Under the pieces are notes generated by a model. That model ran no database searches and was not told the DNA's origin. It worked only from the letters and a program-made list of their open reading frames with translations. A DNA stretch of 5,895 bases from DATFKA01 sp042095835 (lineage in GTDB: Bacteria > Bacteroidota > Bacteroidia > Chitinophagales > Saprospiraceae). Positions 1 through 5,895 of the stretch are shown here, piece by piece. The position numbers and the translations under genes were made by a program. Position 1 is the first letter of the stretch, and every line of letters starts with the position of its first letter. The DNA lies in assembly GCA_042095835.1 (NCBI GenBank), contig JBELML010000214.1, positions 1-5,895 on the forward strand, given 5' to 3'.

Positions 1-6
1 ATATAA

Positions 7-873
7 ATGACATCACAAAAAAATCAAATGCGACAGTCTCCATATATAATTCGAATATTTTCCTTCCTTTTCCTTGCACTACTATGGACTCCTTTAGAGG
101 CTAAAGAGGTGCCACCACGCCCACAGCGTACCATCGTGAATGACTATACGAATACCTTGACGGCCAATCAGCAGCGGGCTTTAGAGCGCAAGCTGGTCGC
201 CTATGATGATTCGACCTCCACGCAGATTGCTGTGGTCATGATGAATAGTACCGATGGCGATGATCTGTTTGATTATTCCTATCGGATAGCCGAAGGCTGG
301 GGGATTGGCCGCGATGGTAAAGACAACGGTATTCTCCTCTTTATAGCCCTCCAAGATAGAGATGTGATTATTCAAACCGGATATGGAGTCGAGGGTTTTT
401 TGACGGACAATATGTCGCGCAGAATAATTGATAATATCATTCTTCCCAATTTTAGGGAGGGGCGCTACTATCAAGGTCTTGACGAGGCTACCACTGCAAT
501 TATCCAATTAGGGTCTGGTGAATACGAAAATAATGAAGGAGAAGGTATGCCAGATATTGTTCTCGCTTTTATCCTATTGATCATGATTGTCTTCGTACTT
601 GTATTGGTAAGTCGTGCAGGAAACGATGATGATTGGGATGATGATGGGGGCTATTACCGCAGAGGTCGCTACGACTATGACGATTATGATGATTTCGGGC
701 GCACCCGTAGAAGACCCAAAAGAAGGAGAAGAGGCGGTGGTGGTTGGATTGTCATCCCCGGTGGCGGTGGTGGAGGCGGCTGGGACGGCGGCGGCGGTGG
801 TTTCGGCGGTGGCGGTTTTGGTGGCTTTGGAGGAGGTAGTTTTGGTGGTGGTGGCGCCAGTGGGAGTTGGTAA
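7..873 (+). CDS. TPM-domain (YgcG-type) membrane-anchored protein with Gly-rich tail
   Basis: 288 aa. An in-frame TAA lies directly before this ATG, so it is the most upstream start; Met8 is an alternative. Residues 11-32 form a hydrophobic signal peptide, with likely cleavage after Leu-Glu-Ala32. Residues about 43-168 form a TPM domain, recognised from the VNDYTNTLT start, the IAVVMM strand, the GIGRDGKDNGILL segment and the IIQTGYGVEGFLTD segment. A transmembrane helix follows at about 183-203. After it come an Asp/Tyr-rich stretch (207-229), an Arg/Lys cluster (232-242) and a Gly-rich tail (243-288) ending GASGSW, the usual ending of YgcG-like proteins. The TPM domain is therefore predicted to be exported and tethered, with the charged and glycine tail on the other side of the membrane. 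Known members include a plant thylakoid protein needed for photosystem II repair; the bacterial role is unclear. In Bacteroidota such genes often follow lemA, which would lie left of this window. Family assignment is strong; function is unknown. Confidence 0.93.
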   Translation: MTSQKNQMRQSPYIIRIFSFLFLALLWTPLEAKEVPPRPQRTIVNDYTNTLTANQQRALERKLVAYDDSTSTQIAVVMMNSTDGDDLFDYSYRIAEGWGIGRDGKDNGILLFIALQDRDVIIQTGYGVEGFLTDNMSRRIIDNIILPNFREGRYYQGLDEATTAIIQLGSGEYENNEGEGMPDIVLAFILLIMIVFVLVLVSRAGNDDDWDDDGGYYRRGRYDYDDYDDFGRTRRRPKRRRRGGGGWIVIPGGGGGGGWDGGGGGFGGGGFGGFGGGSFGGGGASGSW

Positions 874-954
874 TTGGATTTATTATCAGTCTGCAATCTT
901 GGCGAGTGATGAGCATCAATCCGGCAGAGACCCTAAGACAAGGAAACTAATTTC

Positions 955-984
955 TTGGAACGAATTAAGTAGGAAATAGGTTAG
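955..984 (+). promoter_or_regulatory. Candidate Bacteroidota-type promoter for the acetyltransferase gene
   Basis: TTG at 955-957 is followed after 19 nt by TAGGTTAG at 977-984. This resembles the Bacteroidota sigma-A pattern (TTG, about 19 nt, TAnnTTTG), with one mismatch in the -7 element. Transcription would start near 990, leaving a leader of about 43 nt before the ATG at 1034. The match is by eye and such patterns are common by chance. Confidence 0.25.
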
Positions 985-1033
985 CATCATTAAGTTAATT
1001 TTACACACCCGATTCGTGGGCTAATAAACGTCA

Positions 1034-1891
1034 ATGATGCTCGACTTTCTCCAAATATCAAAAGCAGCCGAATTTCTGAACTTGGCTCATCCTTTATTAG
1101 TTAAGGAGGAAGCTACTAATGGCCTCCTCCTGGGTAGGACACTCCATCTCTCGAAAACACCACACGAGGACCTCATGTCTTCCTATTTTTTGGTCCAAAA
1201 AGATGGAGTACCTGTACTTGCGGGCATCCAGACACCGCCTTATAATCTCATTCTTTCTACTGCCGAAGAGGAACAAGCTTCTCTTTATTTATTTGACTGC
1301 ACTCTCCAGAAAAAACGGCGATTCCCTGGTGTGATAGGTCCTCGGCCTATTTGTTTGCCATTTGCACAAAATTATACCCAAGCATACGGCCTAGATTTTA
1401 AGATCGATATGCAGCAACTCGTTTATCAGTTAGATGAAGTGCTACCAGCTACCAGGCAGGAAGAAGGCTCGCTACGTTTGGCAGAAGAGGAGGATTTGCC
1501 GATGCTTACACAATGGATGAAGGCTTTCGTGGAGGAAGCTATGCGTCAGGTAGAATCTGAGGAAAAAGCTAAAATGGCAGCCGAGCGGAAAATTGATCGC
1601 TCTGAGATTTACCTCTGGGAGGTCAATGGGCAGGTCGTGAGTATGGCTGGGATAGCGCGTCCTACCTACAATGGCATTGCTGTTAACTATGTGTTCACTC
1701 CCAAAGTATTTCGCAAACGTGGCTATGCCGAAGCTTGTGTTCGTGCCCTAAGTACGCTGATGTTGCAAAATGGCTTTCAATTTTGTACCCTCTTTACAGA
1801 TGAGTTGTATCCTACCTCAAATGCCGTATATAAAAGGATCGGCTATCGGCAGGTTGCTTCATTTTATAACATCAACTTTGTTGAAGGGTGA
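1034..1891 (+). CDS. GNAT family N-acetyltransferase (two-part, COG3393-like)
   Basis: 285 aa, cytoplasmic, with no signal peptide or membrane segment. The C-terminal half (about 146-283) is a GNAT fold. The motif A region is VNYVFTPKVFRKRGYAEA (218-235), whose R-K-R-G-Y-A turn would bind the acetyl-CoA pyrophosphate. The last conserved strand and helix are at LFTDELYPTSNAVYKRIGY (253-271), the usual N-x-x-Y-x-x-x-G-[FY] motif B. The N-terminal half (about 1-140) has the NGLLLG (29-34) and NLILS (71-75) signatures of the leading domain in predicted acetyltransferases of the COG3393 type, which is a degenerate GNAT-like unit. The full length fits that family. ATG-ATG at 1034 and 1037 are both usable starts. 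It should transfer an acetyl group from acetyl-CoA to an amine, but the substrate cannot be read from sequence. The DinB-like gene starts 25 nt after its TGA stop, suggesting co-transcription. Confidence 0.9.
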   Translation: MMLDFLQISKAAEFLNLAHPLLVKEEATNGLLLGRTLHLSKTPHEDLMSSYFLVQKDGVPVLAGIQTPPYNLILSTAEEEQASLYLFDCTLQKKRRFPGVIGPRPICLPFAQNYTQAYGLDFKIDMQQLVYQLDEVLPATRQEEGSLRLAEEEDLPMLTQWMKAFVEEAMRQVESEEKAKMAAERKIDRSEIYLWEVNGQVVSMAGIARPTYNGIAVNYVFTPKVFRKRGYAEACVRALSTLMLQNGFQFCTLFTDELYPTSNAVYKRIGYRQVASFYNINFVEG

Positions 1892-1916
1892 GGAATAAGT
1901 ATCTTGTCGACAAAAA

Positions 1917-2375
1917 ATGCAACATAACTTCACCATACTCCGCCGAACTAGGGAGAATATCCTCAAAATTGTTAACAATTTCGATCTTGAACAGCTTAAC
2001 GCCATCCCTCAAGGTTTGAATAATAATCTTGCCTGGAATCTTGGGCACGTGATCGTCACTCAACAGCTACTTTGCTATCGATTGTCTGGCTTAGATTGTC
2101 ATGTGACCAATGAAGTCATTAGTGATTTTAGGAAAGGAAGCCGCCCAGAAAGTAAGATTAGCCAAGCAAGCATCGATCAATTCAAAACTCAACTCCACAC
2201 TTTAGTTGATCAAACAGAGAAGGACTACCAAGCTGGTGTTTTTAAGGAATATAAAACCTATACTACGAGTTTTGGCATCACCTTAGCTAGTGCAGAGGAA
2301 GCGATCCGCTTTAATAATGTCCATGAGGCCATGCATCTTGGAAATATGATCATTATCAAAAAATTGATTGGATAA
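1917..2375 (+). CDS. DinB/YfiT-like four-helix metalloprotein
   Basis: 152 aa, a typical length for the DinB superfamily. Candidate metal ligands are His44 in the NLAWNLGHV segment at the end of the first helix-loop, and His136 and His140 in the VHEAMHLGNM helix near the C-terminus. This spacing is the three-histidine arrangement of DinB-like proteins. There is no signal peptide, so it is predicted to be cytoplasmic. Characterised relatives are often thiol-dependent S-transferases (bacillithiol or mycothiol users) or other metal-bound enzymes; many, despite the name, have no link to DNA damage. It starts 25 nt after the acetyltransferase stop and has an A-run (1912-1917) in place of a Shine-Dalgarno site, as is usual in Bacteroidota. 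It is probably expressed with the acetyltransferase. The family is clear and the substrate unknown. Confidence 0.9.
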   Translation: MQHNFTILRRTRENILKIVNNFDLEQLNAIPQGLNNNLAWNLGHVIVTQQLLCYRLSGLDCHVTNEVISDFRKGSRPESKISQASIDQFKTQLHTLVDQTEKDYQAGVFKEYKTYTTSFGITLASAEEAIRFNNVHEAMHLGNMIIIKKLIG

Positions 2376-2410
2376 ATCATTGATTTTTTAACTATTTACA
2401 AACTTTCAAG

Positions 2411-2432
2411 CGCCGAAGCTTTAGCCTAGGCG
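2411..2432. repeat. Imperfect hairpin upstream of the DUF2911 gene
   Basis: CGCC (2411-2414) pairs with GGCG (2429-2432). Inside this, A2416-T2427, G2418-C2425 and C2419-G2424 can pair around a TTTA loop, leaving two mismatches. It is more GC-rich than the AT-rich sequence on either side. No T-run follows, so it is not an obvious terminator. It sits 16 nt before the ATG at 2449 and could be a leader structure or a dispersed intergenic repeat. Confidence 0.3.
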
Positions 2433-2448
2433 GTCAACATCAACCATT

Positions 2449-3036
2449 ATGAGCAAAGCATTAAGAATTACTTTAATAGTCCTCGGCGTATTAGCTGTAT
2501 TAGCCATTGCCATGCGCTTTCTTGTCTTTCCGAAACTATTGGAGCTAACTAAAAAGAACAGTCCAGAACAAATCGTCAATTATGATCAAGATGGTTTAGA
2601 TTTAGAAGTTTTCTATTGCCGACCATCCAAAAAGGGTCGCCTGATTTTTGGACCTGAAGGTTCAGATCCAGGACCTTTAGTACCTTATGGTAAAATTTGG
2701 CGTACTGGAGCAAATGAAGTCACTACTTTTGAGACAGGTACGGATATTATGGTAGATGGGCAAGCTCTACCAGCTGGGAAATATAGTGTATTTACCATTC
2801 CAGGTGAAAACGGCTGGGAAGTCATTTTCAATAGTAAAACCTACTCTTGGGGAGTTGCTGGTTTCGGAGGTCAGAGCCCAATTGATAGAGAAGCCGATGT
2901 AGTTGTGGCCAAAGGAGAGGTGCAAAATCGCTCTGCTGCTGAAGAGATGTTTACTATTAGTTTCTCGCAAGGCGAAGCTACTTATTTGAACTTGGATTGG
3001 GATATGACGAGAGTCAGAGTATCCATTAGCAAATAA
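2449..3036 (+). CDS. DUF2911 domain protein with N-terminal membrane anchor
   Basis: 195 aa. Residues 6-28 are a strongly hydrophobic segment following MSKALR, with no clear signal peptidase site or lipobox, so a membrane anchor with the domain outside the cytoplasm is most likely. Residues about 43-194 are a DUF2911 domain, recognised from VPYGKIWRTGANEVTTFET (78-96), LPAGKYSVFTIPGENGWEVIFN (107-128) and a beta-rich C-terminal part ending in a strand (RVRVSISK). DUF2911 is widespread in Bacteroidota, usually secreted or lipidated, and has no established biochemical function. The gene is 73 nt from the DinB-like gene, with a possible hairpin between, so it may be a separate transcription unit. 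It converges on the S9 peptidase gene, with 70 nt between their stop codons. Family assignment is firm; the role is not known. Confidence 0.92.
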   Translation: MSKALRITLIVLGVLAVLAIAMRFLVFPKLLELTKKNSPEQIVNYDQDGLDLEVFYCRPSKKGRLIFGPEGSDPGPLVPYGKIWRTGANEVTTFETGTDIMVDGQALPAGKYSVFTIPGENGWEVIFNSKTYSWGVAGFGGQSPIDREADVVVAKGEVQNRSAAEEMFTISFSQGEATYLNLDWDMTRVRVSISK

Positions 3037-3045
3037 AAAAGGCAA

Positions 3046-3096
3046 GGTTTAGTGGTTAGTGTTGAATAAGACTTTACTTAGCACTAACCACTAACC
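3046..3096 (-). terminator. Long inverted repeat between convergent genes, likely terminator of the S9 peptidase
   Basis: TAGTGGTTAGTG (3050-3061) is perfectly complementary to CACTAACCACTA (3082-3093). The stem extends outward through T3049-A3094 and, past a bulge at 3048, through two G-C pairs (3046-3047 with 3095-3096). It extends inward with G-T wobbles. Read on the minus strand, the hairpin is followed about 5 nt later by TTTTTTATTT, fitting an intrinsic terminator for the peptidase transcript. On the plus strand no T-run follows, so termination of the DUF2911 transcript here is less certain. Confidence 0.55.
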
Positions 3097-3104
3097 ACTA
3101 ACCA
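3082..3104. repeat. Tandem 7-bp repeat, about 3.3 copies of CTAACCA
   Basis: Three exact consecutive copies of CTAACCA occupy 3084-3090, 3091-3097 and 3098-3104, preceded by a partial copy (CA). The repeat ends two bases before the TAA of the peptidase gene. The same unit occurs in reverse complement in the left arm of the inverted repeat (TGGTTAG at 3053-3059), so the array and the hairpin share one building block. Confidence 0.85.
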
Positions 3105-3106
3105 AA

Positions 3107-5605
3107 TTATGGTTTAGGTACTACGACCTTTCTGTTCTTGACGTGTTTCTCCAGCCACTGATCCTGCTCCCATAGTAGGTGCAAGACCGATTCTTTAGCC
3201 GCGTAGCCATGACTTTCTTTAGGCAGCATCACCAATCTTACAGGCGCGCCTAAGCCTTTCAAAGCATTAAAGTAGCGCTCACTTTGTAGAGGATAAGTTC
3301 CAGAATTGTTATCGGCTTCTCCGTGCACAAGTAGCAATGGAGTCTTCATTTTATCGGCGTGCATGAAAGGAGACATCTTATAATAAATCTCTGGTGCTTC
3401 CCAATAAGACCTTTCCTCTCTTTGGAACCCAAAAGGGGTCAAGGTGCGGTTATAGGCACCACTACGCGCAATTCCGGCTGCAAATAGCTTGGAATGACTC
3501 AACAAGTTGGCCGTCATAAAAGCACCATAGGAATGCCCACCTACTGCTACGCGATCTCGGTCAATATAGCCCATAGCGTCTACTGCATCGATAGCTGCTT
3601 TTCCATTGGCGACTAATTGTTTTCTGAAGCTATCATTGGGCTCTTCATCTCCTTCACCAATGATCGGAAAGCTCGCGCCATCTAATACGACGTAACCTCT
3701 CGTTACCCAATATACGGGCGAACCATAATAAGGAGCGGTAAAGGTGTTTGACGAAGCAGTAACTTGACTAGCACTTGCTCTATCTTTATATTCTCTTGGA
3801 TAGGCCCATAAAACCATAGGCATTTTCTCCTTCTTATTTTTATCATAGCCTACGGGCAAATACAAGGTGCCAGATAGCTCTAAGCCATCGTCTCTTTTGT
3901 AGCGAATGACTTCTTTGTGAACATCCTGTAGTGCTTTATAAGGATTTTCAAAAAAGGTAATCGCCTCCGCTTTTTTAGACTTCATATTGCGGATATAATA
4001 ATTGGGATAATCCGTTGGTGATTCGATCCGCGTAAGAATTTCTCCTTTTTTGATATCGAGTACCTTAGAGATGCGTTCGAAATCATCTTTGTTGGTCGCT
4101 TGGTAGAGGCGCTTGGTTGCCAGGGTTTTTAGATCCATTTCATCTACAAAAGGTCTACGGCCTTCAGCAGAGTAGCCATCGCCAATTAAATGCAGTTTGC
4201 CATTGGTGATAGCTAGGGTATTGCGATCAAATTGATTGGGTTTGGTTACAAAGTTGCCGGGGTCGCTATATCGATCTTGGCTATTTCGGTCTTCTACAAT
4301 CTTAGGACTTTGGCTAGGGTCACTAGGGCTAAAAAGATAAGCCTTAGTATTCCGGTTTTTGAACCAGCTGTCATAAGCCACAGCAGTATTGGCATCTCCC
4401 CAGATGATGCCCGCGTAGCGATTATGCATCTTTAAAATCGGTTTAGCCTGGGCGTCGAATGGTGCGGTCTGTACAAATAATTGGTCTCTATATTTAGACT
4501 CCAAATTAGGATCGCCACCATCCATCGCTTCTACCCAGTACAAAGTGGCTCCTTCGTCGGCTCGCCAGTTGATGCTCCGTTTGCCAGTAGCTACAGCACC
4601 GAATCCTTTTGGTAATTCTTCGATGAGTTGCTGGTCAAGAATCTCCTCCACGAGCTGAGCCTCTTTATCATAAATAGCGGTCAATGCCGGGAAACGATAA
4701 TAAGGTACTAGGTAAGAAAAAGGTTTTTTGATGGTATTGATCATCACGTATTCTCCGTTTGGAGAGAAGCGAATATAGCGATACATACCAGTGTCTTTCC
4801 AAATGGATTTATTGCCATCCAGGTCAACTTTATAAAGCGTAGAACGTGCCAATTGCTCAAAGTTAGCTTCATCAGCTTTGTCTTTGAGTAGGTCTTGATA
4901 AGTTCGGTTTTGTGCTTTTACTCCGGCTTCGTTTACCGATATTCTTGGTCCGGTAGGAATGGTGCTGGTTTTGTCAATTAATGCCATACGGTCTTCTGGT
5001 AGAAACTTGACAATAAAGCCATTGCCATCTGGAAGCCAAGTATAAGGCGATCCGATATTGGCATTGAGTATATCGCTTGTCAATTGCTTGGCTTGTCGAG
5101 TGTCTAAGTCGACCATCCATAGCTCTACTCCTTTGTCCGTTGTGTTGGTAAAGGCTACTTTGCTTTGATCAGGGGACCAACTTAAATTGGCGGCTCTATA
5201 TTTTTCGGGTAGCCCTTCAATGTCCATCGTTTCCTTTTCGCCCACTTTTTGTAAAGCTACTTTATTATAGAAACGGGTACGGCTACCAATATTAGTGACC
5301 GGATTAATCCGGAGGCCACCAAGGCGCAATTCGGGTTCTGAAAGCTCCGCAATAGAGCGGAATTGATCTCTGGCGATGAGTATCATCAAGGTAGCATCAT
5401 CATTGATGAGGACACTAGGTGGTAGCGGCGTATCCACCATGTCTAAAATCTCTTTTGCTGGTTTTTGATAAGTCAAATCTAATTGAGCTTGAGTGAAAAA
5501 AGGGAAACAAAGAAGTAGGGTCATTAAAACACTAAATCCCGTTATTTTGATTTTTCGGCTTGGTAAATTTGCGATAAAAAATGTAGTCGAGTAGGTTTTA
5601 AACAT
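3107..5605 (-). CDS. Secreted S9 family serine peptidase, S9D glutamyl endopeptidase-like (prolyl oligopeptidase fold)
   Basis: 832 aa from ATG at 5605-5603; a GTG immediately before it (5608-5606) would add one residue. Numbering here is from the ATG. Residues about 19-40 are a signal peptide with a long polar n-region and likely cleavage in TQA-QLD, so the enzyme is exported. Residues about 45-560 have the WSPD-like repeats of a beta-propeller (NLSWSPDQSKVAF, RFSPNGEYVMI), which in this fold covers the active site. Residues about 565-825 are the alpha/beta hydrolase domain. The nucleophile is Ser692 in G-G-H-S-Y-G-A, with Asp765 in HGEADNNSG and His799 in LPKESHGY completing the triad. The segment GIARSGAYNRTLTPFGFQ and the DNNSG/ESHGY blocks are typical of S9D, the family of plant chloroplast glutamyl endopeptidase CGEP. 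It should cleave short peptides in the periplasm, plausibly after Glu; that specificity is inferred. It is transcribed alone, and all catalytic residues are present. Confidence 0.95.
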   Translation of the reverse strand: MFKTYSTTFFIANLPSRKIKITGFSVLMTLLLCFPFFTQAQLDLTYQKPAKEILDMVDTPLPPSVLINDDATLMILIARDQFRSIAELSEPELRLGGLRINPVTNIGSRTRFYNKVALQKVGEKETMDIEGLPEKYRAANLSWSPDQSKVAFTNTTDKGVELWMVDLDTRQAKQLTSDILNANIGSPYTWLPDGNGFIVKFLPEDRMALIDKTSTIPTGPRISVNEAGVKAQNRTYQDLLKDKADEANFEQLARSTLYKVDLDGNKSIWKDTGMYRYIRFSPNGEYVMINTIKKPFSYLVPYYRFPALTAIYDKEAQLVEEILDQQLIEELPKGFGAVATGKRSINWRADEGATLYWVEAMDGGDPNLESKYRDQLFVQTAPFDAQAKPILKMHNRYAGIIWGDANTAVAYDSWFKNRNTKAYLFSPSDPSQSPKIVEDRNSQDRYSDPGNFVTKPNQFDRNTLAITNGKLHLIGDGYSAEGRRPFVDEMDLKTLATKRLYQATNKDDFERISKVLDIKKGEILTRIESPTDYPNYYIRNMKSKKAEAITFFENPYKALQDVHKEVIRYKRDDGLELSGTLYLPVGYDKNKKEKMPMVLWAYPREYKDRASASQVTASSNTFTAPYYGSPVYWVTRGYVVLDGASFPIIGEGDEEPNDSFRKQLVANGKAAIDAVDAMGYIDRDRVAVGGHSYGAFMTANLLSHSKLFAAGIARSGAYNRTLTPFGFQREERSYWEAPEIYYKMSPFMHADKMKTPLLLVHGEADNNSGTYPLQSERYFNALKGLGAPVRLVMLPKESHGYAAKESVLHLLWEQDQWLEKHVKNRKVVVPKP

Positions 5606-5608
5606 CAC

Positions 5609-5627
5609 GATTCAATTTGGTTGAATC
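5609..5627. promoter_or_regulatory. Perfect 7-bp inverted repeat at the peptidase start
   Basis: GATTCAA (5609-5615) and TTGAATC (5621-5627) are exact reverse complements around a 5-nt spacer. In the peptidase mRNA this would form a small hairpin ending 3 nt before the ATG at 5605. As DNA it has the form of a site for a dimeric regulator. The arms are AT-rich, so the RNA stem would be weak. The function is inference. Confidence 0.4.
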
Positions 5628-5818
5628 ATTAAAATACGGATTAGGTAGTAGCTAAAAGAGAGAAGAGGACTAATAACCGCGAATTGGAGATAAATGAAGG
5701 GTTTTGATCTTGATATAAGTACTGTTGTTGGCTAGCCTAATCTGTCAATCAGTTGGCTGTGATCGCTTTGGTGTATAAAAGAATTGTTATTATAGTCAAT
5801 ATTTGCCAATTTTAGAGT
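5628..5818. other. Divergent intergenic region
   Basis: This stretch separates the leftward peptidase gene from the putative rightward gene at the edge, so it should hold at least the peptidase promoter. I found no good TTG-N19-TAnnTTTG match on either strand. Visible small elements are an 8-bp palindrome GGCTAGCC (5730-5737) and the 7-mer GTTGGCT twice, at 5727-5733 and 5752-5758, with starts 25 nt apart. I see no convincing small gene, tRNA or terminator in it. Confidence 0.5.
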
Positions 5819-5895
5819 ATGGGTGATTTACTTGCAGTAGCTCTTCGTAAAGTGGTAGAGGCTTACCTTCTTTTGCAAGGCTATCAGTACTCCTA
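5819..5895 (+). CDS. Putative start of a rightward gene, truncated by the window edge
   Basis: An ATG at 5819 opens a frame that stays open for 25 codons to the end of the window, with an in-frame TAG two codons upstream fixing this as the only ATG start in that frame. The peptide begins MGDLLAVALRKVVEAYLLLQ, which reads like an amphipathic helix, and its codons resemble those of the neighbouring genes. It has no evident signal peptide. There is no clear Shine-Dalgarno site; the sequence before it is AT-rich (CCAATTTTAGAGT). If real, it is transcribed divergently from the peptidase. The product cannot be named from so short a piece, and chance openness over 77 nt is possible. Confidence 0.45.
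   Translation, partial: MGDLLAVALRKVVEAYLLLQGYQYS

Noticed and set aside
181..507. Minus-strand open frame of 108 codons over the TPM domain
   Set aside because: It is antisense to the conserved TPM domain and shows no recognisable motif or start context.
614..979. Open frame of 121 codons overlapping the TPM gene tail, plus an antisense Pro-rich frame at 684-896
   Set aside because: Both are by-products of the GGN-rich repeat coding for the glycine tail. Their low-complexity Ala/Val/Glu or Pro-rich products have no start context or recognisable domain.
1904..1913. Perfect 10-bp palindrome TTGTCGACAA just before the DinB-like ATG
   Set aside because: It has no loop for an RNA hairpin, and one 10-bp palindrome in this length of sequence is not remarkable. 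No second copy was seen near the other genes.
2767..3045. Minus-strand open frame of 92 codons over the DUF2911 gene
   Set aside because: It is antisense to a clear family member, including its conserved LPAGKYSVFTIPGE motif. It would also use the strand past the probable terminator.
4232..4435. Plus-strand open frame of 67 codons inside the peptidase gene
   Set aside because: It lies wholly antisense to a well supported propeller-domain coding region and has no recognisable features.
5492..5530. Cysteine in the peptidase leader (TLLLCFPFF) as a lipoprotein site
   Set aside because: The residue before the Cys is Leu rather than Gly, Ala or Ser, and a better signal peptidase I site (TQA-Q) follows.

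Overview
The window looks like chromosomal DNA of a free-living Bacteroidota bacterium, most likely a Saprospirales/Lewinella-type lineage. This is inferred from gene content (a DUF2911 protein, a TPM-domain protein with a GASGSW tail, and an S9 peptidase with a Bacteroidota-like secretory leader), moderate GC by eye, A-rich leaders instead of clear Shine-Dalgarno sites, and one candidate promoter of the TTG-N19-TAnnTTTG type. All complete genes read cleanly in the standard code. I see no transposase, integrase, CRISPR array, tRNA or rRNA.

Layout, left to right. A secreted or membrane-anchored TPM-domain protein (7-873, +) opens the window. After a 160-nt gap come a two-part GNAT-type acetyltransferase (1034-1891, +) and a small DinB/YfiT-like four-helix protein (1917-2375, +), 25 nt apart and probably co-transcribed. 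After 73 nt holding an imperfect hairpin comes a membrane-anchored DUF2911 protein (2449-3036, +). The DUF2911 gene converges on a large secreted S9 serine peptidase (3107-5605, -). The short gap between them holds a long inverted repeat and three tandem copies of a 7-bp unit, a plausible terminator for the peptidase. To the right of the peptidase is a 210-nt divergent intergenic region with a perfect 7-bp inverted repeat against the peptidase start. The last 77 nt are the likely beginning of a rightward gene cut by the window edge.

The genes do not form an obvious pathway. Three products are predicted to face the envelope or periplasm (TPM protein, DUF2911 protein, S9 peptidase), and two are cytoplasmic small-molecule or thiol-type enzymes of unknown substrate (GNAT, DinB-like). 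The best recognised gene is the peptidase: its C-terminal domain closely resembles the S9D glutamyl endopeptidase family that includes the plant chloroplast enzyme CGEP. I found no convincing undescribed multi-gene system. The items most worth a second look are the non-coding elements around the peptidase gene and the truncated ORF at the right edge.
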